From Clostridiaceae bacterium (GTDB lineage: Bacteria > Bacillota > Clostridia > Oscillospirales > QAMX01), in the NCBI GenBank assembly GCA_016297585.1, contig JAEDGJ010000074.1, positions 1 through 11,529 of the forward strand: DNA of 11,529 nucleotides. The letters are read 5' to 3'. The stretch's first letter is position 1, and every line of letters starts with the position of its first letter. This document shows positions 1 to 6,634 of the stretch, piece after piece. Under the pieces are notes generated by a model. It was not told the origin of the DNA, made no database searches, and saw only the letters and a program-made list of their open reading frames with translations. The position numbers and the translations under genes were made by a program.

Positions 1-60
<60 letters not shown>

Positions 61-98
61 AGGTAAGGACTCCCTTTTTCGCGTGGAAAAGGATCCAA

Positions 99-172
<74 letters not shown>

Positions 173-246
173 ATGAAAACGGACCGTTTCCCGCCGCCGA
201 AGTGGTTCTCGACGGTATCCCGCGAAACCTCGTTGCGCGCTTATGT

Positions 247-275
247 ATAATACCATATTTTTTCCCGCTTGTCAA
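247..275 (-). promoter_or_regulatory. sigma-A promoter of the tRNA-Gly/tRNA-Arg operon
   Basis: On the minus strand a perfect -35 TTGACA (270-275) is followed by a 17-nt spacer and TATTAT (-10, 247-252; one mismatch to consensus). Transcription should start near 240, about 70 nt before mature tRNA-Gly. The sequence just after the -10 turns GC-rich (GCGCGC), a discriminator type often seen in stringently controlled stable-RNA promoters; that regulatory reading is inference. Confidence 0.85.
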
Positions 276-386
276 GGGCTTCGGCTGATTTTTTTCGCGT
301 TCCGGACCGCGCGGAAAGCATGGCGCCGAAAAAGCGCTGTACATCCCGCGCGACAGGATTCTTTCCGCTTCGCCGGGCAAAAGCGG

Positions 387-392
387 TATAAT
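387..392 (+). promoter_or_regulatory. -10 element candidate for spoIIP
   Basis: TATAAT lies 45 nt before the proposed spoIIP start codon. No convincing -35 box is visible 16-18 nt upstream (the closest is a TTTCCG/TTCCGC stretch near 362-369). In Bacillus subtilis spoIIP is transcribed by the sporulation factor sigma-E, but I cannot fit a good sigma-E pair here, so the sigma factor is left open. If this -10 is used, transcription starts near 399, which excludes the ATG at 395 as start codon. Confidence 0.45.
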
Positions 393-436
393 ACATGGTG
401 CGAAAAAAGAGGAGAACACGAAGGGGGAACGGGGCT

Positions 437-625
437 GTGCGGAGAAAAACGGAAGCCGGCGGCGGACTCGTGCTGCGGGCGGGCGCGTTCGCGGCGGCGG
501 TGCTGTGCATGCTCTGCATGGTCCGCATCCTGCACGCCGACGCGATGAATGCATTGGATGCGTGGGATGCGATAGACGTGCAGACGACCGCGGCATCCGA
601 GGACGCGGAGACGCCCGCCGCCTGA
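437..625 (+). pseudogene. spoIIP: SpoIIP N-terminal fragment (membrane anchor), separated from the catalytic part by a frame break
   Basis: This short reading frame starts at GTG 437, 9 nt after an AAGGGGG ribosome binding site (421-427). It encodes a few basic residues (RRK), one hydrophobic membrane segment (around residues 11-25, with AGAFAAAVLCMLCMV), then an acidic and Thr/Ala-rich stretch ending at TGA 623-625. Such an anchor plus low-complexity linker is how SpoIIP proteins begin. The amidase domain follows directly in the +1 frame, which is open from 576. Joining the frames near the GCCCGCCGCC run (613-622) gives a continuous linker and a protein of about 352 residues, a usual SpoIIP length. 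Either the gene is broken, or the consensus sequence has a one-base error in the GC-rich run. An upstream in-frame ATG at 395 is less likely because it sits 2 nt after a -10-like box. Confidence 0.6.
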
Positions 626-656
626 AACCACGGAGACAGGGCAGACTGCGGTTTCC

Positions 657-1496
657 GTGCAGACCGCGGCCACCGGGCAGAGCGCATCCACCGCGCAGAC
701 CGAGCAGCCGTCCGAGCCCGTGTCCACGACCCTTCCGGCGGCACCCGCGCGCGACACGGAAGCGCTCGCGGCGGCGTTTGCGGAGATTCCCGTGGCAAAC
801 GACGCGGGGGTGAGCTTTGACCCGGCGAAGCTTGCGTCCATGGTGCCCGCGTTCACCGTCGGAACGGAGCCGCTCGTGCTCATCATGCACACCCACGGCT
901 CGGAGAGCTACGCGGGCTCCGCCGACGACGGCGAGACGGGCCGGAGCCAGGACATTGCGAAAAACGTCGTGCGCGTGGGACAGGTGCTCTGCGAGACGCT
1001 GGAGGAGGCAGGCATTCCGGCGCTGCACGACGAGACGATGTACGACGTGCCGTCCTATACGGCGTCGTATAACCGCGCGTTCGACGGCATCACCGCCGCT
1101 CTCGAGGCGCATCCGTCGATCCGGATCGTCATCGACGTGCACCGCGACGCGTATTCGTACCCGGACGGCTCGATCCTCGCGACGTCGGGGCAGTACGGCG
1201 GGGAGCGGACGGCGCGGCTGATGTTCCTCGTCGGCACGGACGCGGGGACGCTTGCGCATCCGGAGTGGAGGAGCCATCTCGCGTTCGCGATGGCGCTGCA
1301 GACGCGGCTCGAGGCGCTGGCGCCGGGGATCGCGCGGCCGGTCAACCTGCGGCGGCAGCGGTTCAACGAGCATCTGACGCCCGGCTCGCTGCTGCTGGAG
1401 GTCGGCGCGTCGGGGGACACGCTCGAGGAGGCGGAGCGCGCCGTGCGGGTGTTCGGACGCGCGCTGGCGCAGGAGCTCGGCGCGGAGATCGCGTAA
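657..1496 (+). CDS. spoIIP: Stage II sporulation protein P, catalytic (N-acetylmuramoyl-L-alanine amidase) part
   Basis: SpoIIP is a membrane-anchored peptidoglycan hydrolase that acts with SpoIID and SpoIIM to thin septal wall and drive engulfment of the forespore. In this frame (residue 1 = GTG 657) a Thr/Ser/Gln-rich linker (1-30) leads into the SpoIIP domain. The diagnostic HTHGSESY motif is at 78-85 and a D-x-HRD motif is at 160-164. The closing FNEHLTPGSLLLEVG stretch is followed by a G-x-TLEEA sequence (236-259), whose glutamate (248) is typical of this zinc amidase family. GTG 657 is only the first start codon available in this frame and has no properly spaced ribosome binding site. 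The frame is open back to 576 and clearly continues the anchor encoded at 437-625, so the true gene is probably 437-1496 with a frameshift. It converges on the AraC gene with 8 bp between stops. The family assignment is firm; whether the gene is functional is uncertain. Confidence 0.85.
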   Translation: MQTAATGQSASTAQTEQPSEPVSTTLPAAPARDTEALAAAFAEIPVANDAGVSFDPAKLASMVPAFTVGTEPLVLIMHTHGSESYAGSADDGETGRSQDIAKNVVRVGQVLCETLEEAGIPALHDETMYDVPSYTASYNRAFDGITAALEAHPSIRIVIDVHRDAYSYPDGSILATSGQYGGERTARLMFLVGTDAGTLAHPEWRSHLAFAMALQTRLEALAPGIARPVNLRRQRFNEHLTPGSLLLEVGASGDTLEEAERAVRVFGRALAQELGAEIA

Positions 1497-1504
1497 AGGC
1501 AGGG

Positions 1505-2368
1505 CTACTGCGACGCGGTGCGGCGGTATTCGGTGGGGCTTTTGCCCTGTGCCTCGCGGAACTGGCGGGAAAAGTGGAAGATATTCTGGTAGCCGACGGC
1601 GGCGGCGATCTCGCCGACGCTCTTTGAGGTGCCGGTCAGCAGCTCGCGGGCGACCTCGATGCGCCGGAAGCCGACGTAGGCGATCGGGGACATGCTGATG
1701 ATCGACTTGAACGCGCGGCAGAGGGTCGTCTTGTTGACGCAGGCGAGGCGCGACAGGCTCTCGAGCGTGATGTGCTCGGCGTAGTGGGTGTCGATGTAGT
1801 GCTTGACGGCGGCGACGTCGACGCTGCCGACGACGACGCGGCGCGTGGGGACGTAGTGCAGGTCGGCCATCTGCGGCCGCACGCCGCCCTCATATCCGCG
1901 CAGCAGGATGGCAAGGAAGCTCTCGAGCATCGCGGCGAGGGTGTCTTCCGACGGGTCGGCGAGGGCAAGCGACGCGCGGTCGCGGGCAAGCAGCTCGGCC
2001 ATGATCGCGTCGGCGAGGACGCGGAGCGCCGGGATGCAGGGCACGGCGGCGATGAGCGGCAGGGCGTCGAGCCGGACGCGCAGCGCGGGGTCGGAGACCT
2101 CGAATTTGCAGTCGAGCGCGACGTTGTAGGTATACGCGGCGGACGCGGGCTCGGGAGAAGGCAGGCAGAGCGCGTGGGGGAGCCCCGGACGGACGAAGAC
2201 CAGCTCGCGCGCGGGGTCGACGGCATGGAGCCGTCCGCCGGAGAGCAGCCGGACGGTCGGACGCGCGAGCAGGAAGAGCTGGTAGAAATCGTGACGGTGC
2301 TCGAGGTCGGCGTTCTGGCCGGATTGGCGGCAGTAGCGCGAAATATACAGAGGACGCACCACGGACAT
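1505..2368 (-). CDS. AraC-family transcriptional regulator
   Basis: The product is 287 aa with the normal AraC/XylS layout. An N-terminal cupin-like sensor domain includes HRHDFYQLFLL (24-34) and a GRL..VDPAREL..VRPGLPH stretch (45-65). The C-terminal DNA-binding domain has two helix-turn-helix units: ITLESLSRLACVNKTTLCRAF (200-220) and SVGEIAAAVGYQNIFHFSRQF (250-270), followed by GKSPTEYRR (275-283). The frame is open upstream to 2677, but ATG 2368 is chosen because AAGGAGG (2378-2384) lies 9 nt before it and a good promoter sits at 2406-2434, inside the longer frame. It is divergent from the Gfo/Idh gene at 2613, the usual arrangement for a regulator and its target. By family it is likely a sugar-responsive activator; the ligand cannot be read from sequence. 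Its 3' end faces spoIIP. Confidence 0.93.
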   Translation of the reverse strand: MSVVRPLYISRYCRQSGQNADLEHRHDFYQLFLLARPTVRLLSGGRLHAVDPARELVFVRPGLPHALCLPSPEPASAAYTYNVALDCKFEVSDPALRVRLDALPLIAAVPCIPALRVLADAIMAELLARDRASLALADPSEDTLAAMLESFLAILLRGYEGGVRPQMADLHYVPTRRVVVGSVDVAAVKHYIDTHYAEHITLESLSRLACVNKTTLCRAFKSIISMSPIAYVGFRRIEVARELLTGTSKSVGEIAAAVGYQNIFHFSRQFREAQGKSPTEYRRTASQ

Positions 2369-2405
2369 GGGAAACCCCCTCCTTTCCGCGTGCGGGGATA
2401 CATCT

Positions 2406-2434
2406 ATTATACCACGCGGCGGCAATGCGGTAAA
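2406..2434 (-). promoter_or_regulatory. sigma-A promoter of the AraC-family gene
   Basis: On the minus strand TTTACC (-35, 2429-2434), a 17-nt spacer and a perfect TATAAT (-10, 2406-2411) precede the gene. The expected start is near 2399, giving a leader of about 30 nt. In the leader GGAAA (2383-2387) can pair with TTTCC (2370-2374), which would place the GGAGG of the ribosome binding site in the loop of a small 5-bp hairpin. Confidence 0.75.
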
Positions 2435-2476
2435 GCGTAAAAAATGGAGCGTGCCGCGCACCGTTCGCGGCGGGAA

Positions 2477-2516
2477 ATGCGCAAAATTATCCGATAGTAT
2501 CAGATTATGCGCAAAA
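2477..2516. promoter_or_regulatory. Candidate AraC-type operator: 10-bp direct repeat
   Basis: ATGCGCAAAA occurs at 2477-2486 and again at 2507-2516, exactly 30 bp apart, with the right copy ending 5 bp before the -35 box of the Gfo/Idh promoter. Direct repeats abutting the -35 are the usual binding pattern of AraC-family activators. Between the copies lie overlapping small palindromes, TATC-C-GATA (2488-2496) and GATA-G-TATC (2493-2501). The repeat is seen directly; its role as binding site of the divergently encoded regulator is inference. Confidence 0.5.
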
Positions 2517-2521
2517 AATGT

Positions 2522-2551
2522 TTGAAATGGGTGCGCGTGACCGCTTATAAT
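2522..2551 (+). promoter_or_regulatory. sigma-A promoter of the Gfo/Idh oxidoreductase gene
   Basis: TTGAAA (2522-2527), an 18-nt spacer and a perfect TATAAT (2546-2551) are present. Transcription would begin near 2558, inside a perfect palindrome CGTG-TT-CACG (2557-2566) that could itself be an operator. The slightly long spacer and imperfect -35 fit a promoter that benefits from an activator. Confidence 0.75.
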
Positions 2552-2612
2552 AGAATCGTGTTCACGGTGGAGATCACCTTTCTTTTCGAAAAAAAGAGGA
2601 GGATAAAGTTTT

Positions 2613-3635
2613 ATGTCTATCGGATTCGGCGTCATCGGCTGCGGCGCGATCGGCGCGTGGCACTGCATCGCCATCAACGACGCGGCGGGCGCGCACCTCG
2701 TGGGTGTGACCGACGCTTTTTACGCTTCTGCCTGCAAGTTTTCCGAGCGCTTCGGCGTTCCCGCCTATGAGAGCGTCGACGCGATGCTCGCGGACCCGAA
2801 GATCGACTGCGTGACCATCTGCACGCCCAGCGGCCTGCACGCCGATCTCGCCGTGCGCGCGGCGGAGGCGGGCAAGCATGTGCTCGTCGAGAAGCCCATG
2901 GCGCTGACCTGCGAGGATGCCGACCGCATCATCGCCGCGGCCGACCGGCATCATGTCAAGGTGGGCGTCGTCTTCCAGGCGCGCATGAAGGACTCGACGA
3001 AGACTCTAAAGCGCCTTGTCGACTCCGGCGCGCTGGGAAAAATCATCACCGCCGACGTGTTCATGAAGTATTACCGCTCGCCCGAGTATTACCTCCAGGG
3101 CGGCTGGAGAGGCACCTGGAAGATGGACGGCGGCGGCGCGCTGATGAATCAGGGCATCCATTCCGTCGACCTGCTGCGCTATCTCGCGGGTCCCGTCAAG
3201 TCCGTCTACGGCATCGCCCGCACGCTCGACCGCAAGATCGAGGTCGAGGACACCGTCGTCTCCGCCGTGGAGTTTGAGTCCGGCGCGCTCGGCCTGATCC
3301 AGGCGACCACCGCGATCTATCCCGGCTATGCCCGCCGCCTGTCGATCTCCGGCACCAACGGCACCGTCACGATCTCCGACGACTACTTCGTCGAGTGGGA
3401 CATCAAGGACTATCCGAAGCCCGACGACATCGTGCTGGGCGTTCCCGAGGACAGCGGCGCGTCCGACCCGATGAACTTCAGCACCGACGGCCACCGCGCG
3501 CAGATCGAGGACATGGTGCACGCGATCGAGTGCGACGCGGACCCGATGGTCACCGCCCGCGAGGGAAGAAAGGCCATCGAGCTCATCCGTGCGGTCTACG
3601 AAAGCTCCCAGAAGGGCTCGCGCATCGATTTCTGA
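2613..3635 (+). CDS. Gfo/Idh/MocA-family NAD(P)-dependent sugar oxidoreductase
   Basis: This is a 340-aa cytoplasmic dehydrogenase of standard length for the family. An N-terminal Rossmann fold carries the GCGAIG nucleotide-binding loop (9-14). The EKP motif (93-95) holds the conserved catalytic lysine. The second domain has GGWRGTWKMDGGGALMNQGIH leading to the His183-x-x-Asp186 pair, the usual active-site signature. A canonical AGGAGG (2597-2602) lies 10 nt before the ATG. Such enzymes oxidise or reduce a ring hydroxyl of inositols, sugars, amino sugars or their phosphates; the substrate cannot be told from sequence. The gene stands alone between its own promoter and a strong terminator and is divergent from an AraC-type regulator, so it is probably induced by its own substrate or a related sugar. 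Confidence 0.93.
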   Translation: MSIGFGVIGCGAIGAWHCIAINDAAGAHLVGVTDAFYASACKFSERFGVPAYESVDAMLADPKIDCVTICTPSGLHADLAVRAAEAGKHVLVEKPMALTCEDADRIIAAADRHHVKVGVVFQARMKDSTKTLKRLVDSGALGKIITADVFMKYYRSPEYYLQGGWRGTWKMDGGGALMNQGIHSVDLLRYLAGPVKSVYGIARTLDRKIEVEDTVVSAVEFESGALGLIQATTAIYPGYARRLSISGTNGTVTISDDYFVEWDIKDYPKPDDIVLGVPEDSGASDPMNFSTDGHRAQIEDMVHAIECDADPMVTAREGRKAIELIRAVYESSQKGSRIDF

Positions 3636-3664
3636 GCGCAAATCCCCGGTTTTTAGGCGATACA

Positions 3665-3706
3665 GCCCTCTTTTTCGGGTCAGTCCCCGAAAAAGAGGGC
3701 TTTTTT
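3665..3706 (+). terminator. Strong intrinsic terminator after the Gfo/Idh gene
   Basis: GCCCTCTTTTTCGGG (3665-3679) pairs without mismatch with CCCGAAAAAGAGGGC (3686-3700): a 15-bp stem with a 6-nt loop, followed directly by six T (3701-3706). It begins 30 bp after the stop codon and isolates the Gfo/Idh unit from metG. Confidence 0.93.
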
Positions 3707-3729
3707 CGTGTCCGGGGACGCTTTGCCCC

Positions 3730-3758
3730 TTGCAATCTGCACGGATTTGGGCTATAAT
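3730..3758 (+). promoter_or_regulatory. sigma-A promoter of metG
   Basis: TTGCAA (3730-3735), a 17-nt spacer and TATAAT (3753-3758) are present. Transcription should begin near 3765, leaving a leader of only about 40 nt, too short for a T-box or SAM riboswitch. Confidence 0.85.
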
Positions 3759-3805
3759 AGATGCTGTACCGTTATCTTTCAAGAAAGACGAGGAAAAGCG
3801 AGAAC

Positions 3806-5785
3806 ATGAACGGGAAGAAGTTTTATATAACCACCGCCATCGCCTATACCTCCCGCGTGCCGCACATCGGCAACACCTACGAGGCCGTGCTGGCCGACGC
3901 CATCGCGCGCTTCCGCCGCTCGCAGGGCTGCGACGTCTATTTCCTGACCGGCACCGACGAGCACGGGCAGAAGATCCAGGATCAGGCGCGCGAGGAAGGC
4001 CAGACCCCGCAGCAGCACGTCGACGCCATCGCCGGCGAGATCCGCCGCATCTGGGACTTCATGAACGTCTCCTACGACCAGTTCATCCGCACGACCGACC
4101 CGAAGCATATGGCGACCGTGCAGAAGATCTTCAAAAAGCTCTACGACCAGGGCGACATTTATAAGGGCTCCTACGAGGGCTATTACTGCAAGCCCTGCGA
4201 GAGCTTCTTTACCGAGACGCAGGTCAAGGACGGCTGCTGCCCCGACTGCGGCGCGAAGGTCGAGCGCGCGTCGGAGGAGGCGTACTTCTTCCGTATGTCC
4301 AAATACGCCCCGGCGCTCGAGCAGTATATCCTCGACCACCCCGACTTCATCCAGCCCGAGAGCCGCAAAAACGAGATGCTCAACAACTTCATCCGCCCGG
4401 GTCTGCAGGACCTGTGCGTCTCCCGCACGTCGTTTGACTGGGGCATCCCGGTCAGCTTCGACGAGCGTCACGTCGTCTACGTCTGGATCGACGCGCTGTC
4501 GAACTATATCACGGCGCTCGGCTACGATCCCGACGGCGCGTCCGGCGAGCTGTTCAACCATTATTGGCCCGCGGACGTCCACCTCATCGGCAAGGACATC
4601 CTGCGCTTCCACACGATCTACTGGCCGATCATGCTGATGGCGCTCGGCGTCGAGCTGCCGCATCAGGTGTTCGGGCATCCGTGGATGCTCTTCGGCGAGG
4701 ACAAGATGTCGAAATCGAAGGGCAACGTCGTCTACGCCGAGCAGGTCGTGAAGCTCTTCGGCGTCGACGCGACGCGCTACTATATGCTGCGCGAGATGCC
4801 GTTCGCGTCCGACGGGAGCTTCACCTATGAGCAGATCCTGACCCGCTACAACGGCGACCTCGCAAACATCCTCGGCAACCTCGTCTCCCGCACGCACGCG
4901 ATGACGCTGAAATACTTCGGCGGCACGGTGCCCGCCCCCGGCGAGGCGGCTGAGCTGGACGCGGAACTGCGCGCCGCCGCCGAGCACGCCCGGGACGCCG
5001 CCGTCGAGGATATGGAGACGCTGCACGTCGCCGACGCGCTCGACGACATCTGGACGCTGCTGCGCCGCACGAACAAGTATATCGACGAGACGATGCCGTG
5101 GGCGCTCGCGAAATCCGAGGAGAACCGCCCGAGACTGGCAAGCGTCATCTACAACCTGATCGAAGCCATCCGCGTGGCCGCGTCCCTGCTCGAGCCGTTC
5201 CTGCCCGAGACCGCTTCGCGCATCCGCGCGCAGTATAACCTGCCCGCCGAGCCGATCGAGACGCTCGTCTGGGGCGGACTCGTGCCCGGCACCGTGCTCG
5301 GCGAGGCGTCCGCGCTGTTTGCGCGCATCGACGAGAAGGCGCTGGCGGAGCAGGTGAGCCTGACCGCTCCCAAGACGGAGCCTGCGAAGGCTGAACCCGC
5401 GAAATCGGAGCCTGCGAAGACCGAAAAAGCGCCGGAAAAAGCCCCCGCGCCCGAGGGCGTCGCGCAGATCGGCATCGAGGACTTCGCGAAGGTATCCCTG
5501 CGCACGGCGAAGGTGACGGCGTGCGAGCCGGTGCCGAAGGCGAAAAAGCTCTTAAAGCTCACGCTCGACGACGGCGCGGACGGCCGCACGGTGGTGTCCG
5601 GCATCGCGCCGTGGTACCGTCCGGAGGATCTCGTCGGGCATACGGTCATCATCGTCGCGAACCTCAAGCCCGCGGTGCTGCGCGGCGTCGAGAGCCAGGG
5701 CATGATCCTCGCGGCGGACGCGGGAGAAAACGACGTGCGCGTGATCTTCGCGGACGGCATCCCGGCGGGCTCCGAGATCCACTGA
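3806..5785 (+). CDS. metG: Methionyl-tRNA synthetase
   Basis: MetRS is an essential cytoplasmic class I enzyme that charges tRNA-Met with methionine. At 659 aa it matches Bacillus-type MetRS. The HIGN signature is at 20-23 and KMSKS at 300-304. The zinc knuckle has two CxxC pairs, C128/C131 and C145/C148. A helical anticodon-binding domain follows. After a Pro/Ala/Lys/Glu linker (about 525-551) comes the C-terminal tRNA-binding (EMAP-II/Trbp111-like) domain, residues 554-659, with LRTAKV and VVSGIA stretches. The frame is open from an ATG at 3761, but that lies before the predicted transcription start. ATG 3806 follows an AGGA (3791-3794) and gives the standard N-terminus with KKFYITTAIAY. 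The tatD gene follows after 3 bp and is probably translated from the same mRNA. Confidence 0.98.
   Translation: MNGKKFYITTAIAYTSRVPHIGNTYEAVLADAIARFRRSQGCDVYFLTGTDEHGQKIQDQAREEGQTPQQHVDAIAGEIRRIWDFMNVSYDQFIRTTDPKHMATVQKIFKKLYDQGDIYKGSYEGYYCKPCESFFTETQVKDGCCPDCGAKVERASEEAYFFRMSKYAPALEQYILDHPDFIQPESRKNEMLNNFIRPGLQDLCVSRTSFDWGIPVSFDERHVVYVWIDALSNYITALGYDPDGASGELFNHYWPADVHLIGKDILRFHTIYWPIMLMALGVELPHQVFGHPWMLFGEDKMSKSKGNVVYAEQVVKLFGVDATRYYMLREMPFASDGSFTYEQILTRYNGDLANILGNLVSRTHAMTLKYFGGTVPAPGEAAELDAELRAAAEHARDAAVEDMETLHVADALDDIWTLLRRTNKYIDETMPWALAKSEENRPRLASVIYNLIEAIRVAASLLEPFLPETASRIRAQYNLPAEPIETLVWGGLVPGTVLGEASALFARIDEKALAEQVSLTAPKTEPAKAEPAKSEPAKTEKAPEKAPAPEGVAQIGIEDFAKVSLRTAKVTACEPVPKAKKLLKLTLDDGADGRTVVSGIAPWYRPEDLVGHTVIIVANLKPAVLRGVESQGMILAADAGENDVRVIFADGIPAGSEIH
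5376..5425 (+). repeat. Tandem repeat in the metG linker (EPAKx, three copies)
   Basis: MetRS residues 525-540 read EPAKA-EPAKS-EPAKT-E, three copies of a five-residue unit. At DNA level CGGAGCCTGCGAAG occurs at 5376-5389 and again at 5406-5419, a 30-bp period, while the middle unit has drifted. The unit links the synthetase core to the tRNA-binding domain and likely varies in copy number between strains (inference). Confidence 0.7.
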
Positions 5786-5788
5786 GCC

Positions 5789-6553
5789 ATGCGACTGTTT
5801 GATTCCCATGCGCATTACGGGGACGGGCGCTTCGACGCGGACCGCGAAGAGGTGCTCGCCTCGATGAAAGCCGCCGGGGTGGAGCGCATCGTCGAGATCG
5901 GCTGCGACCTCCCCGGCGCGCAGAACGCCGTCCGTCTGGCGCACGCGCATCCGTTTCTCTACGCCGCCGTCGGCGTCCATCCGCAGGAGGCGGGCGGGGC
6001 GTCGGACGCGGACTTTGACGCGCTCGAGGCGCTGTGCCGGGACGAGAAGGTCGTCGCGGTCGGCGAGATCGGGCTCGACTACCACTACGAGAACGCCCCA
6101 CGCGCGGTGCAGAAGGAGGTCTTCGCCCGTCAGCTCGAGCTGGCGCGGCGGCTTAATTTGCCCGTCTGCATCCACGACCGCGAGGCGCACGCGGACACGC
6201 TCGACGTCATCCGCGCGTTCCCCGGCGTGCGCGGCGTGTTCCACAGCTACTCCGGGTCGCTCGAAATGACGCGCGACGTGCTGCGGCTCGGCTTTATTTT
6301 CGGCTTCAACGGCATCATCACGTTCAAAAACGCAAAAAAGTTCGAGCCGATCATCAAAAGCCTCCCTGAGGCGAGCATCCTCCTCGAGACGGACTGCCCG
6401 TATCTTGCGCCGGAACCGTTCCGGGGCAGGAGAAACGACTCGCGCTGGCTCTACCGTGCCTGCGAGACCGTCGCGGAGCTGCGCGGCATCCCGGACGAGG
6501 ACGCGGCCGAGCTGACGTATGCCAACGCGGCGCGCTTCTACGGTCTTTCCTGA
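5789..6553 (+). CDS. tatD: TatD-family metal-dependent hydrolase (DNase)
   Basis: The product is 254 aa, normal for the family, with a TIM-barrel amidohydrolase fold. Metal-site residues are visible in order: SHAH (H7, H9), GEIGLDY (E93), CIHD (H129), FHSYSG (H152) and LLETDCPYLAPEP (D202). TatD proteins are cytoplasmic 3'-5' exonucleases or deoxyribonucleases implicated in DNA repair and quality control. The gene starts 3 bp after the metG stop with no clear ribosome binding site of its own, so translation is probably coupled to metG. The metG-tatD order is conserved in Firmicutes (yabD in Bacillus subtilis). A hairpin follows the stop. Confidence 0.95.
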   Translation: MRLFDSHAHYGDGRFDADREEVLASMKAAGVERIVEIGCDLPGAQNAVRLAHAHPFLYAAVGVHPQEAGGASDADFDALEALCRDEKVVAVGEIGLDYHYENAPRAVQKEVFARQLELARRLNLPVCIHDREAHADTLDVIRAFPGVRGVFHSYSGSLEMTRDVLRLGFIFGFNGIITFKNAKKFEPIIKSLPEASILLETDCPYLAPEPFRGRRNDSRWLYRACETVAELRGIPDEDAAELTYANAARFYGLS

Positions 6554-6604
6554 CCCGCCGCATCGGGGAAAACGCGGTTTTCCGGGAAAAAGGCGGGCAT
6601 TTTC
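6554..6604 (+). terminator. Weak hairpin after tatD, possible terminator
   Basis: CCCGCC (6554-6559) can pair with GGCGGG (6592-6597), enclosing an inner 7-bp hairpin GGAAAAC-GCG-GTTTTCC (6567-6583). The outer stem is followed by CATTTT, a poor T tract. It could be a leaky terminator or mRNA-stabilising structure between tatD and the topoisomerase gene, for which I see no clear promoter of its own. Confidence 0.4.
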
Positions 6605-6634
6605 GAAATAAAGGTTTTAGAGTAAGGAAGCACT

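Noticed and set aside
395..397. ATG 395 as start of spoIIP
   Set aside because: It lies 2 nt after TATAAT, before any transcript from that promoter, and lacks an upstream ribosome binding site. GTG 437 has AAGGGGG at good spacing.
614..626. Programmed +1 frameshift at GCC-TGA in spoIIP, like that of prfB
   Set aside because: Slipping from GCC to CCT would re-pair poorly, and no properly spaced Shine-Dalgarno-like stimulator precedes the TGA; an indel is simpler.
3761..3805. Longer MetRS start at 3761 or a T-box leader upstream of metG
   Set aside because: The ATG lies 2 nt after the -10 box of a good promoter, and the ~40-nt leader is too short for a T-box or riboswitch.
3779..5026. A 415-codon open frame opposite metG
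   Set aside because: A GC-bias shadow of an unmistakable metG; low-complexity product and no start signals.
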